From the NCBI GenBank assembly GCA_028583605.1, contig CM053327.1, forward strand, positions 40,812,559 through 40,876,558: a stretch of DNA of 64,000 nucleotides, written 5' to 3'. Shown in pieces: positions 20,814 through 31,478 of this stretch. This DNA comes from Dastarcus helophoroides. Its lineage: Eukaryota > Arthropoda > Insecta > Coleoptera > Bothrideridae. A program made the translations under genes and the position numbers. The notes under the pieces are model-generated. The model was given only the letters and a program-made list of their open reading frames with translations, ran no database searches and was not told the DNA's origin. Every line of letters starts with the position of its first letter. Within the stretch, counting starts at the first letter, position 1.

Positions 20814-23800
20814 ATATTCTTTTCAAAATTCGTCCTTTTACCAAAGTTAGTCATTTTGCCCAAATATTGACTTTTACAAAACATTTAAACTTTTATGTAT
20901 TTTCTAAAAATTTGGACTTGGTTCGCAAAAATTCGTTTTTTTTAAATTTCGACCTCAAAAATTCCACTTTTTATTGTTACTGCTGCGGTTTTCGGACGAA
21001 TTCGTGAATTTTCAAAATGTTTGACCGAATCTCAAAATTTGATTTTTTTCTTAAAATAAGAACTTTCTGTAAAGTTCAACATTATGTTCGAAACTGTAAG
21101 TTGTATCAACATCGTCTTTTCTTTCGAAATTATTTTACCAATTCTATCAAATTTTGAATTTATTTGAACATTTGGAGTTTTTTAATTCGTCTTGTTCTCG
21201 TAATTTCAAATTTATTCCCAAAATTTAACCTTCTCTGGAAAAATGCAAATTATTTTTCTTCTCGGCTCAGAAAAACTTCGACTTTTTAAAAGTTCGACGA
21301 TTTTTTCTAAGCTCTCAATTTTTTTATAATTGTTCTTTTCAAAATTTTACAATTTTTTACAAAATTCAAATTTATCTAAAAATTTCAGATTTTAGATTTG
21401 TTCTAGGTTTCAATCCATTCTCGAAATTCGACGTTCTTTTTAAATTTTATCTTTTTCGAGACAAATTCATTTTTTTCGAAATCTCTTTTTTTCAAAATTC
21501 GGTGTTTTCTGGAAATTTCAACTTTTATTTGGAACTAAATTCATCTATTTTCAAATCTCGAAGTATGATTTTTTTTAAATTTGGCTTTCTCTGAGAAATT
21601 TTGACCTTCTTTGACAAATTCATTTTTTTCGAAATCTCTTTTTTTCAAAATTCGGTACTTTCTGGAAATTTCAACTTTTCTTCGAACTAAATTCATCTAT
21701 TTTTAAATCTCATAGTTTAATTTTTTTTCTTAAAATTTGATTTCTCTGGGAAATTTTGATCTTTTAAAATTAAATACTTTTCTCTAAACTGGAAGTTTTA
21801 TCGACGTTTTCTTTTCTTTCGACATTATTTTACCAATTTTCTTAAAATTCGATTTATTTAAAAATTTGGGGGTTTTTTGATTCGTTTTGTTCTCGAAATT
21901 TCAATTTATTCTCAAAATTTAGCCTTCAATGGAACATTGCAAATTTTTTTATTTTCTTCTTTTCTGAAAAACTTCGACTTCTGAAAAAGTTCGATAGTTT
22001 TTTTAAACTTTTAATTTATTGCAATTTCTTTTTTCAAAATTTTACAATTTTTCACAAAATTCAAATTTGTCTAAAAATTTCAGATTTTAGATTCGTTCTA
22101 GGTTCCAATCCATTCTCGAAATTCGACGTTCTTTTTAAATTTTATCTTTTTCGAGACAAACTCATTTTTTTCGAAATCTCTTTTTTTTAATTCGGTGTTT
22201 TCTGGAAATTTCAACTTTTATTTCGAACTAAATTCATCTATTTTCAAATCTCAAAGTATGATTTTTTTTAATTTGGCTTTCTCTGAGAAATTTTGACCTT
22301 CTTTGACAAATTCATTTTTTTCGAAATATCTTGTTTTCAAAATTCGGTACTTTCTGGAAATTTCAACTTTTTTTCGAACTAAATTCATCTATTTTTAAAT
22401 CTTAAAGTTTAATTTTTTTCTTGAAATGTGATTTCTCTGGGAAATTTTGATCTTTTAAAATTCAAGACTTTTCTCGAAACTGGAAGTTTTATCGACGTTT
22501 TCTTTTATTTCGACATTATTTTACCAATTTTCTTAAAATTCGATTTATCTAAAAATTTGGGGGTTTTTTGATTCGTTTTGTTCTCGAAATTTCAATTTAT
22601 TCTCAAAATTTAACCTTCAATGGAACATCGCAAATTTTTTTATTTTCTTCTTCTCTGGAAAACTTCGACTTCTGAAAAAGTTCGACGGTTTTTTTTAAAC
22701 TTTTAATTCATTGAAATTTCTCTTTCCGAAATTTCTCTTTCCGAAATTTCTCTTTTCGAAATTTTACAATTTTTCACAAAATTTAAATTTGTCTTAACAT
22801 GTCAGGTTTTTAAATTTGTTCTGCGAATTTCAGTTTATTGTTAAAATTAACGTTTTCAAAAATTTTGCGTTTTTTGAGAGTTTTTGACGAATTCATTCGA
22901 AATCTCATTTTTTCACAATTAAGCTTTTTCTGGAAATTTCAGCTTTTATTTTGATCGAAATTCATTTATTTTCCAATCTCAAAATCTGATTTATTTCTTA
23001 AATTTAACTTTCTTAGGGGAAATTTCCACTTTCTTTTAAAATACAATACTTTTCTCGAAATTGGAAGTTGTTTCGATATTCTCTTTTCTTTCGAAATTAT
23101 TTTGGCAATTTTCTCAAAAGTCGAATTTATCCGAAGATTTGGATTTTTTCAAATCGTCTTGTCGAAATTTGTAATTTCTTCTCAAAATTTAAATCTCACT
23201 GTTACAAATTTTTTGTCGAAATTTCGAGCTTTTCTTAAAATTTTGACTTTTTCCTTGAAATTTTTTCTAAAATTGGATTTTCTTCTTCTTCCCTGAAAAA
23301 CTTCGACTTTTTTAAAGTTTCACAAATTTTTTTAAGCGTCCAGTTTATTTTTATAATTTTTCTTTTTAATATTTTACATTTTTAAAAAATTCAAATTTGT
23401 GTAAAAATTTCAAGTTTTCGGTTTGTTGTGGGTGTCAATCTATTGGCAATATCCGGCGTTTTTTTTCTAAAATTTTACCCTCTTTTAAGAACTTCTGATA
23501 AATTCACTTTCTTTGAAATTTCTTCCTTTATTTCAATTGTTTTCGAAATCTCTTCCCCTTTCTCAATGTTTTCAAAGTATCCTTCTTTTTCTCAATCTTT
23601 TCAAAGTCTCTTCCTTTTGAAATACAGAACTTGTCCCCTGAAACTGTTCCAGGGAATAAGTTCTGTATTGCAATTTTTGAAATAACCAAGGACCAGTCCG
23701 TTCCACCAAAAATCTCTTCTGTTTCGCAATATTTCCGAAATCTCTTCCTTTTTCTCAAAATTCGGCTTTTTCTGGAAATTTCATCTTTTATTTTGAACTT

Positions 23801-24170
23801 TGACATTTGCTGTTTGCTGTTAGATTTTTTTCACAAAAGTAATTCAACTTTTTTCACGAAATTTCAAGTCTGTAGAAATCTTACAAAGAAAAAAATAAAA
23901 ATTATGAGAAAAGTAATTTTTAGAAATTTCGACTTTCCAAATTGGTCGTTTTCTAGAGATTTTAAAATTCATGTGTTTTTTCAAAATGTTAATACAAATC
24001 AATCAAAAATTTCGAAAAAATTCTTCTTCAAATCACAACTTTTTTGTCAAAATTTAAGCAAAATGTGAAAATTCCTAGAAGAGTATTTTTGGAAATTTCG
24101 ACTGATGTTTAACGAGTACTCATTTTTGCGTGTCTGTCCACTCTAGCTGTTATTTATTTATTTTTTTAGG
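20814..24170. repeat. Long-period AT-rich tandem repeat (~0.6-0.7 kb) and degenerate repeat
   Basis: A landmark (TTTCGAAATTATTTTACCAATT or a variant) recurs near 21125, 21831, 22512 and 23095, followed each time by ATTCGTTTTGTTCTCG-like and CTTCGACTT words. The 21831 and 22512 units are the most similar (681 bp apart). Several plus-strand ORFs here (20804-21007, 23102-23296, 23428-23685, 23631-24068) are Phe/Leu-rich by-products. Confidence 0.75.
23619..23707. mobile_element. Family 1 mini-element, head-to-head truncated pair
   Basis: A left arm (minus sense, GAAATACAGAACTTGTCCCC) meets a right arm (AAGTTCTGTATTGCAATTTT to CCAGTCCGTTCCACC) at about 23648. Both arms are truncated before the hammerhead-like part. 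The 3' ends face outward. Confidence 0.75.
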
Positions 24171-24175
24171 GGAAT

Positions 24176-24242
24176 TTAAAGAGTCGCCATTGTCTTTTAA
24201 AGAGCGGCATGCGGCTCGCGAGCTGCGGTTCGCCGACCCCTG
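24176..24242. repeat. hAT-type terminal fragment
   Basis: Ends ...GGTTCGCCGACCCCTG. The reverse complement starts CAGGGGTCGGCGAACC and continues with GCTCGCGAGC and GCATGCCGCTC, typical of hAT-end sequences in animals. It is followed by ATCTAGAC as a possible 8-bp duplication. No left end with that flank was found in the window. Confidence 0.6.
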
Positions 24243-24935
24243 ATCTAGACTTAAGTCCAAAGTAAGGTATTAAGGTCAAAACAACTTTTGAATTTGTTCA
24301 AATTTTGCGTTTAAAGACATATTTGGATATGTTGCTGAAATTTTGAGAAAAATATCTAAAAAAAAATATTCCTTTACATTTGGATTTAAACGTCGCAATT
24401 TCTTAATTAAAGCCAATACTTCGCTTTGTGCTTTTTCAAAATTATTTATATTTCTAAAATTCTTTTAAATTTCGACTTTTAATCTATTCACCTTAAACTT
24501 CAAAATTACTCCTTTTTAAAATGCCAGCTTTAAAATCGAATTTTAGTTCTCTAATTCGTTTTATACAATTCGTTCAACATTTAAAAAAATTGTCATTTAG
24601 AAAGTCAAATTCTTTAAAAAATTCCATCTTCAGGAACAGGCAACTTATTAAAAAGTCGAAGTTACAAAAATTTGACGTTTCTAGAAAAAGTTCAACATTT
24701 TAAAATTCGCCATTTAGAAAGTCACATTCAAAATCAAAATTCGAAATTAAAAAAAAACGATAAAAGAAGTTATAACTTCAAGAAAAGGTTGATATTTTGT
24801 TGATAAAAGATGGAAACGTCCAAAACAATTTCGAAAGTTTCAAAAAATCGAAATTTCAAGAAAAATTGAATTCTTAAAAAAGTCGAAATTTTGACGATAA
24901 AAGGTTGAAATTTTCAACAAAAAAAAGTCAAACAC
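24243..24935. repeat. Degenerate AT-rich repeat tract
   Basis: AAATTTCGA/GTCGAAATT-type words only; the 60-residue ORF at 24521-24703 is a by-product. Confidence 0.5.
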
Positions 24936-26216
24936 CTACTAGGAGTTGGAATTAGTTTTAAAGGTTTTTTTTTCGAAATCTGAGGCTTTATTGAGCAAAA
25001 ATGGTTACAAATCGATTATTCAAAGTATTGTCCATCGCTAGCCACTACTTTTTCCCATCTTTCTGTCAATTTTGGGATACCAGCTCCTAAGAACAGTTCG
25101 TCTTTTGATGCGATCCATGTATCGATCCATTTTTTCGTTTCCTCGTAAGAGGTTAGGTGCTGGTCAGCCAAGCTATGTGCCATCGATCGGAACGAGTAGT
25201 AATCGGACGGGCAATATCTGGGGAATATGGCGGGTGCGGTAGAACATCTCATTTCAACGTTTCCAAGCATTTTTTGACGGGTTTTGCGACATGAAGACGA
25301 GCATTGTCATGTTGCAAAATGACTTTGCCGTGCCGCTGCTCGAATTGCGGCCGTTTTTCCTTTAATGTCCGGCTCAAACGCATCAATTGTGTCCGGTAGA
25401 GGTCCCCGGTGATGGTTTCGTTCGGTTTGAGCAGTTCATAATAAATGACGCCCAGCTGATCCCACCAAATACAGAGCATGAGCTTGGATCCATGGATATT
25501 CGGTCTTGGCGTTGATGACGATGTGTTGCCGGGGTATCCATACGATTTTTTACGTTTGGGGTTGTCGTAATGGATCCACTTTTCATCGCCAGTGACGATG
25601 CGATGCAAAAGCCTTTCCTTTTTTGACGCGCGAGCAGCTGTTCGCACGTCATAAGCCGCCTCTCCACGTCTCTCCGCTTCAGTTCGTATGGCACCCAATT
25701 TCCTTGCTTCTGAATCATACCCATGGCTTTGAGACGTTTGCCGACTGTTGACAGGTCAACTCCCAATAATACGGACAATTCTTGGAGCGTTTGACACGGA
25801 TCTTCGTCGAGTAATGCCTCTAATTCTTCGTCTTCAAACTTTTTCGGCTGAGCGGGACGTTCCTTGTCATCGGTGTCAAAATCACCACTTTTAAAGCGTC
25901 GTAACCAGTACTCACATGTCGAAATCGATGGAGTATAACCCCCTTAAGCTTCCTCGAGCAGCAAACGACTCGCAGCAGCAGTTTTCTTCAAATGGAAAAA
26001 GAACAATAAAGCTTCCCGCAAATTGCGTTTATTCAGCTCGAAAGTCGACATATTGAATGGTCTTGGAATGTATGTATGCGCAAGATGACACATACTGACA
26101 ATCCAAGCTATAATATAGTGCTTTGGCGCGAATATAGTTTTGGAGTGCCCACATGCAACATACGTTTATAACGCCATCTCTTAGAAAACCTTCAAAACTA
26201 ATTCCAACTCCTAATA
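24936..26216 (-). mobile_element. mariner element, copy 1 (mauritiana/mellifera-like)
   Basis: 1277 bp (24938-26214) with TA on both sides and inverted ends YTAGGAGTTGGAATTAG followed by TTTTAAAGG (right arm TTTTGAAGG). The transposase lies on the minus strand. Size, TA target and DD34D transposase are those of a full-length mariner. It is the same family as 28608-30318, in the opposite orientation. Confidence 0.95.
25016..26051 (-). pseudogene. mariner transposase, disrupted
   Basis: Reads from ATG at 26051 to TAA at 25016 (about 345 codons, usual mariner length). Domains in order: N-terminal helix-turn-helix region with F-K-S-G-D-F-D-T-D-D; W-V-P-Y-E-L linker; catalytic Asp in T-G-D-E-K-W-I-H-Y-D; second Asp in L-Q-H-D-N-A-R; third in C-P-S-D-Y-Y (another frame); C-terminal E-R-W-E-K-V-V-A. 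Breaks: a TAA nonsense codon near 25945 (a Tyr codon in copy 2), a frameshift near 25615 just before the first catalytic Asp, and frameshifts around 25215-25260. All three catalytic Asp residues survive, split between frames. Non-functional. Confidence 0.9.
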
Positions 26217-26681
26217 ATAAGATTTTGAAAGAAATGTAATTATCGAAAAAAGTGAAAATACTCAAAAAAAAAGAGTCAAATTTTTCAAAAGTCGAATTGA
26301 CTACATAAATCATAATTTCGAAAAAAATCGTCATTTCGAAAAAAGACGACATTTTGAAAATCAAATCAGCTCGAAATTTCCAGAAAGTTGAAATTTTGAA
26401 AGTCGACTTTTTGAAGATAGGGGATATTTTGAAATGTCGAAAGTTTCAAAATAAGTCCAACAATAAAAATCGAATTCTTAAAAAAATTCAAAGTATTCAA
26501 AACGCTGATCCTTTTTATTCTACAGATGAAGTGGGAATGTAAATTGTGTTGAGACTGGAGTCTTTATACGTAATCTGGACATGTAACATTTTATTATTTT
26601 TTGAAGTGATCTTTTTATTAAAAATTTCTGTGAAATTGTTTATGTGTCTGCATAAAATAACTTATGACATCGAATTTAAGC
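26217..26681. repeat. Short AT-rich flank
   Basis: AAATTTCGA-type words up to about 26500, then unique AT-rich DNA. No gene supported. Confidence 0.45.
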
Positions 26682-26694
26682 AAGATACAAGTGT
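26682..26694. repeat. 13-bp target-site duplication, left
   Basis: AAGATACAAGTGT, repeated exactly at 27384-27396. Confidence 0.85.
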
Positions 26695-26726
26695 TCTTAA
26701 TACACAGAACATTTTGAACATTTATT

Positions 26727-26825
26727 AGATTTGAAGTTTGGAAACCAAATACCGGATTCGATCTGGTTAGATCTCGTCAGTTTGGTATATCCAACTGGAA
26801 TGCTATTAAATGTTCCGACAAGTAA
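26727..26825 (-). ncRNA. Hammerhead motif with damaged core (left arm)
   Basis: On the minus strand: TACCAAA, CTGACGA, GATCT-AACC-AGATC, then GAATCC where GAAACC is expected, CCGGTA and TTTGGT. The change removes the A15.1-type position next to stem III. Probably inactive. Confidence 0.6.
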
Positions 26826-27163
26826 GCACTAAAACATTCACAGACGTTAAGCGAGTGACTCTTAGTACTACCACCTATTGGTCCATAGAGAAACTACGGC
26901 CATCGCCAACAATGTCGTATGCAAGAAGAATGCAACGTAGACTACAAATTCATGCAGCCCTCCAGGCGGCGTGTATAGTGAATCATAGATAGCTGAACTA
27001 CCAACAGTTGAAACACTGCCACCTGGCGAAGCGGTTGCTCCCTAGGAACAATTTCCCAGAAGACAAGGATTCTTAATGCACAGACCTCTCTATGGACCAA
27101 TAGGTGGTAGTACTAAGAGTCACTCGCTTGACGTCTGTGAATGTTTTAGTGCTTACTTGTCGG

Positions 27164-27265
27164 AACATTTATTAGCATTCGAGTTGAATATACCAAACTA
27201 ACGAGATCTAACAAGATCGAAACCGGTATTTGGTTTCCAAACTTCGAATCTAATAAATGTTTCAA
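27164..27265 (+). ncRNA. Hammerhead motif with damaged core (right arm)
   Basis: ACCAAA, CTAACGA (G to A at an invariant core position), GATCT-AACA-AGATC, GAAA, ACCGGT, A, TTTGGT. The stems are intact; the core change should abolish activity. Confidence 0.6.
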
Positions 27266-27383
27266 ACCTATTGGTCTGTGCATTTAAGAATCCTTGTCTT
27301 CTGGGGAAAATAATTGTTCCTAGAAAGCAACCGCTTCGCCAGGGCTGCATGAATTTGTAGTCTAGGTTGCATTCTACTTTCAT

Positions 27384-27396
27384 AAGATACAAGTGT
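27384..27396. repeat. 13-bp target-site duplication, right
   Basis: Second AAGATACAAGTGT copy. Confidence 0.85.
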
Positions 27397-28196
27397 ATTC
27401 AATATTACAAAAGTAAAGTTTAAATCATCGCTGATCTTAAACTAATAAATAATTGTTTAATGTTTAAATGGCGAAATTAATTATATTGCATAAAGTAATG
27501 TCTTCGTTAAGTAACATACATAATTTATATCTGCAATAAAACCAGGTTTTATTTTTTGTTTGTCTGGTCATAACGTAAATGGGCTGTAAAATTAATTAGA
27601 GTATGATTTACAATCATCCTAAATAGAGTAATCATCTATATCGCTCGCAGAGGAACCAATTAATATTACTTGAACGTCATTTTCAAGTAGGTGGTTCGTA
27701 ATTATTGAACTAACATGTGTACAATATCGCAACTAGGTAGTTCTTAATTAAAATAGTAGCTTTCCTGATCTACCAGCAGCATCATAATTCTTCCGCCATC
27801 AAGAACTTGTCAACATAATTTATGAGTCTCATAAAAACGTTTAGTAATACCAGAGACTAAAAGTAATACACACCCTTTTATATAAAGAAATATTTTTTGT
27901 ATTCCTCTTTCCACCAGTTGATTCCAATTAATTCTAAATTTTATCAAGCAAATAGGTAATTTGTTACATGGGACACACCCATTCAAATCTTGTTCAATCA
28001 ATGATATAAATTGGACTATCAATCTGGACCACGATGTCCACACTTGAGGATAATTGTGTCAATCTAATTATTAATATTTTTCATTAAACTGTTGTTCTTT
28101 TGCTACTTTTCTTAGTGAAACACCAAAGTTATATTATTCGAGAGGTTGTCCCAGTGATTAATTTTGGTAACGTATTCAGAAGACCTAGATCGAAAA
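27397..28196. other. AT-rich intergenic DNA
   Basis: Unique-looking; small ORFs (27810-28043 minus, 28100-28294 plus) show no motif, and the second runs into a mini-element. Confidence 0.45.
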
Positions 28197-28321
28197 CTGA
28201 AGATATCTCTCCGAGAGCTTGGCTATCGAAACGCCTTAGAGCAACCTTAATCTTTCTTGGTTTCAAGGGACAAGGTTTTTATTTCAATTTTTGAAGATAA
28301 CCAAGGACCAGTCCATTCCAT
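28197..28321 (+). mobile_element. Family 1 mini-element, single copy
   Basis: CTGAAGATATCTC..., GAGAGC/GCTATC stem, GAAACGCCTTAGAGCAACC, a tail with TTTCTTGGTTTCAAGGGAC, ending CCAAGGACCAGTCCATTCCA. GAAAA on both sides may be a short target duplication. The hammerhead-like core is altered: an extra segment lies between CTGAAGA and stem II, and ACGCCT replaces ACGCGT. Confidence 0.75.
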
Positions 28322-28605
28322 GAAAATATAAAGAGCGCATAAATTGCCCCGAACACGGTTCTCGTAATTTTCTGTAAATGTAGCTACATAATCAGTTATC
28401 ACATCGCCAGCGGCAAAAATATGAAGCGCTCAAAATCTCCCAAGTCGGGGTCTGCTGCAGGGGTCTGCACTTATAAGTTGGGATGAATTTCGTTGGAGGG
28501 GGACCTAGGTAAAAAAACCTGGGACTTGCCCTGGCTCTTGAAGTCCCTGCAGACTGGCGATCCCTAATTATTGAGCCATACATTTGAAACTAATATGAAA
28601 ATATG
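28322..28605. other. Intergenic DNA with a GC-rich patch
   Basis: 28430-28570 is unusually GC-rich for the window (CTGCAGGGGTCTGCAC, GGAGGGGGACC, CCTGGGACTTGCCC). It may be a DNA transposon end, but no inverted partner was found. Confidence 0.4.
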
Positions 28606-28779
28606 TATTAGGAGTTGGAATTAGTTTTAAAGGTTTTCTAAGAGATGGCGTTGTAAACGTATGTTGCATGTGGGCACTCCAAAACTATATTCGCGCCAAA
28701 GCACTATATTATAGCTTGGATTGTCAATATGTGTCATCTTGCCCAAGTGTAAACAACGTACATTCCAAGACCATTCAAT

Positions 28780-30236
28780 ATGTCGACTTTCGTGCCGAAT
28801 AAACGCAATTTGCGGGAAGCTTTATTGTTCTGATTCCATTTGAAGTAAACTGCTGCTGCGAGTCGTTTGCTGCTCGAGGAAGCTTACGGGGATTATACTC
28901 CATCGATTTCGACATGTGAGTACTGGTTTCGACGCTTCGAAAGTGGTGATTTTGACACCGATGACAAGGAACGTCCCGGTCAGCCGAAAAAGTTTGAAGA
29001 CGAAGAATTGGAGGCGTTACTCGACGAAGATTCGTGTCAAACGCTCCAAGAATTGTCCGTATCATTGGGAGTTGACTTAACAGTCGGCAAACGTCTCGAA
29101 GCCACGGGTATGATTCAGAAGCAAGGACATTGGGTGCCATACGAACTGAAGCCGAGAGACGTGGAAAGGCGGCTTATGACGTGCGAACAGCTGCTCGCGC
29201 GTCAAAAAAGAAAAGGCTTTTTGTATCGCATCGTCACTGGCGATGAAAAGTGGATCCATTACGATATCCCCAAACGTATGGATACCCCGGCCAAACATCG
29301 TCTTCAACGCCAAGACGGAATATCCATGAATCCAAGCTCATGCTCTGTATTTGGTGGGATCAGCTGGGCGTCATTTATTATGAGCTGCTCCAACCGAACG
29401 AAACCATCACCGGGGACCTCTACCGAACACAATTGATGCGTTTGAGCCTGGCATTGAAGGAAAAACGGCCGCACTTCGAGCAGCGATACGACAAAGTCAT
29501 TTTGCAACATAACAACGCTCGTCCTCATGTCACAAAACCCGTCAAAAAGTACTCGGAAACGTTGAAATGTTCTACCGCATCCGCCGTATTCCCCAGATAT
29601 TGCGCCGTCCGATTACTACTTGTTCCGATCGATGGCACATGGCTTGGTTGACCAGCACTTACGAGAAAACGAAAAAAATGGATCGATACATGGATCGCAT
29701 CAAAAGATGAACTGTTCTTCCGAGTTGGTATCTGAAAATTGACAGAAAGATGGGAAAAAGTAGTGGCTAGTGTTTAAACTAACGATTGGTAGAAGTTGAA
29801 CTATCGTTAGTTTAGCCCGACGCGCAAGTAATGAATTGCGTTCGGGTAAACTGAAATGTAAAAGTGTAAAGGGTGAAAAGAAACGCACCCGTTCAAGTTG
29901 TAAGTTGTTATTTCTCTCGTTTCTGCATAAAGGTTTCAGCAATAAATACCTACGATAAATCTCAGTAATGGGAGGCATTAGTAATTTCTAGGAGCCCATG
30001 ACGAAGCCAGATAGGATCCGTATCCCAAATTAGGAATTTTACGAATTACTTTAACGACTGGGAAAAACCCCGTTCTTGGGAACCAATATCAGGCTCGCCC
30101 GAATTACAAGATTTCCGACAATGGGATAAGGGTAATGGGTAAATAATTATCCACATGCACTAAAATGTACCTGATCCCATTGCCGTGACAAATCAGGTTC
30201 AATGCTCCTAAACAGCTAGCGATGGACAATACTTTG
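28780..30236 (+). pseudogene. mariner transposase, copy 2, disrupted
   Basis: ATG at 28780 opens the same protein as copy 1. TGA and TAA stops follow within the first 30 codons (about 28832 and 28847). The frame is then open from 28867, with the D-T-D-D-K-E-R-P-G-Q-P region and the first catalytic Asp in T-G-D-E-K-W, until a frameshift near 29275. The next frame (to 29651) has H-N-N in place of H-D-N, so the second catalytic Asp is lost. A further shift follows near 29600, and the last ~8 codons lie beyond the 444-bp insertion. Non-functional. Confidence 0.9.
29766..30219 (+). mobile_element. 444-bp TG...CA insertion in mariner: solo LTR candidate
   Basis: 29771-30214 starts TGTTTAAACTAACG and ends CTCCTAAACA (inverted ends TGTTTA/TAAACA). 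It is flanked by GCTAG at 29766-29770 and 30215-30219. Mariner copy 1 gives the empty site (GTGGCTAGCGATGG). A 5-bp duplication with TG...CA ends and an AATAAA at 29941 fits a solo LTR. A perfect 12-bp stem (29775-29786 with 29803-29814) close to the 5' end is unusual for an LTR, so a non-autonomous DNA element is the alternative. It is unrelated to the three ATAT-flanked LTRs. Confidence 0.75.
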
Positions 30237-30320
30237 AATAATCGATTTGTAACCATTCTTGCTCAATAAAGCCTCAAATTTCGAAAAAAAATCCTTTAAA
30301 TTTAATTCCAAATTCTAGTA

Positions 30321-30607
30321 TCTATTTGATATTTTTGGTAATGCCGTATCACAATAACGTTTAGTTCAAACCTCATCTCGAGTGAAGATTTGTCGGCTGT
30401 GAGGTTATTATTAATGAAAAATCGTCCATTAACTGAATTCCTGTTACATTGTACTTATTCAAGTGTATGTTTTGCGGAACTATTTCAGGATTGTGATGTC
30501 TATGAACTGGTTTTAGCAAATTTCATCATCATCTGTTTCCCACACATTCACAAAACGCAAAATCGTCGTCAAAAATATCTCTCGAGTAAATAAAAATTCT
30601 AAAAACA
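30321..30607. other. Intergenic DNA
   Basis: Nothing recognised; a 67-residue plus ORF (30390-30593) has no motif. Confidence 0.4.
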
Positions 30608-30980
30608 TCTTTAAAAGTATGCAAGTAGAATACAACTTAGATTGCAAATTCATGCAACCCTCCAGCAATGTATAGTGAATTATAGGTAGCTGTACTACCA
30701 ACAGTTGAGACACTGTCACCTAGCGAAGCGGTTGCTCTCTAGGAAAGTTCCCAGAAGACAAGAATTCTAATGCACAGACTAATAGGTTTTAACATTTATT
30801 AGATTCGAAGTTTGGAAACCAAAAAGCGGTTTCCATTCGGTTTCAATCCGGGTTCAGTGCTGTTAGATCTCGTCAGTTTGACGAGATCTAACACGATCAA
30901 AACCAATCTTTGTTTTCCAAACTTCGCATCTAATAAATGTTCAAAGCTATTGGTCTGTGCATTAGAATCTTTAAAAGTAT
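30608..30980. mobile_element. Second head-to-head pair of family 2 repeats
   Basis: Insert 30621-30967 with the 13-bp duplication TCTTTAAAAGTAT at 30608-30620 and 30968-30980. The left arm is minus sense and begins outward at GCAAGTAGAATACAAC; it crosses the monomer junction (AGACAAGAATTCTAATGC). The right arm starts near 30876 in plus sense and ends GTGCATTAGAA. The two arms meet inside the hammerhead region. The cores are damaged (for example GATCAAAACC). Confidence 0.8.
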
Positions 30981-31039
30981 TTATACAGGGTAGGGCAGTT
31001 AAATCCGGACAAATAAAACTTTGTTTTCAAATATAATAT

Positions 31040-31404
31040 TGTAACGCAATGTAAATAGTTAGAATAGAATTGTAGAATTTATTAAATAAAAAAAAAAGTT
31101 TCTAGAAGGTCCTGATAAGGGGAAAGCGGCCGCGATAACGAAACAAACGGCAGATAAGCGTTCCAGAAATTTCGGTAAACGATAAGCCTTATCTGCCTAA
31201 AATTCTAGAAGCCGGGGGCCAAAACTATAAAAGGCGGTCAGCTTTCCCTCGAGTCAGTCAGTTAGAAGTCAGTGTAGTTAGTGGGTTAGCAATTAGTAAA
31301 TAATAAGTGAGTTACTGTTCAGTTGAAGTGTGACGAGTTAATTTGGTAATAAAGTGGTGTAATTCACACGTGGTAATCTATTCGAACCGATAAAGCCCGT
31401 AAAA
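31040..31404 (+). mobile_element. Solo LTR, copy 1
   Basis: 365 bp, TGTAACGCAATG to CCGTAAAA (the usual GTAACA end is mutated), flanked by ATAT on both sides. TATAAAAG is at 31226-31233, a TCAGTCAGT start-site-like motif ~30 bases downstream at 31254, and AATAAA at 31348-31353. Together these give a recognisable U3-R-U5 layout. It is inserted in the 5' non-coding part of the Tc1/mariner-type element. Confidence 0.85.
31226..31258 (+). promoter_or_regulatory. LTR core promoter (TATA box plus initiator)
   Basis: TATAAAAG at 31226-31233 and TCAGT at 31254-31258, with about 30 bases from the TATA box to the initiator A. This spacing and the arthropod-type TCAGT initiator are conserved in the copy at 20469-20813; in 32113-32457 six bases between them are lost. 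Confidence 0.7.
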
Positions 31405-31478
31405 ATATATTGACACAAAGAAGAAATGTAAAAGAAAATGTTTTCAGTCAATATTCGTGTAACCTGTCAGGAGTACAA

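Larger units (their letters stand above)
26695..27383. mobile_element. Head-to-head pair of family 2 hammerhead repeats
   Basis: The left arm (26695-~27085) is a slightly more than full-length monomer on the minus strand; the right arm (~27086-27383) is a partial monomer on the plus strand, starting at CTCTATGGACC. Exact 13-bp target duplications bound the whole. Both arms cross the monomer junction (AAGAATCCTTGTCTTC), showing a tandem or circular template. Outward ends differ: GTGCATTAAGA on the left arm, GCATTCTACTTT on the right. The right arm carries a ~40-bp internal deletion near 27340. Confidence 0.85.
28606..30320 (+). mobile_element. mariner element, copy 2, carrying an insertion
   Basis: Bounded by TA and inverted ends (28608 TTAGGAGTTGGAATTAG; right end ...AATTCCAAATTCTAG at 30318). 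It is 1711 bp because a 444-bp element sits at 29771-30214; without it the length is about 1.26 kb, matching copy 1. Confidence 0.95.

Noticed and set aside
23428..24068. Phe-rich ORFs that look like membrane proteins
   Set aside because: Hydrophobicity comes from T-rich repeat; the frame crosses a head-to-head mini-element.
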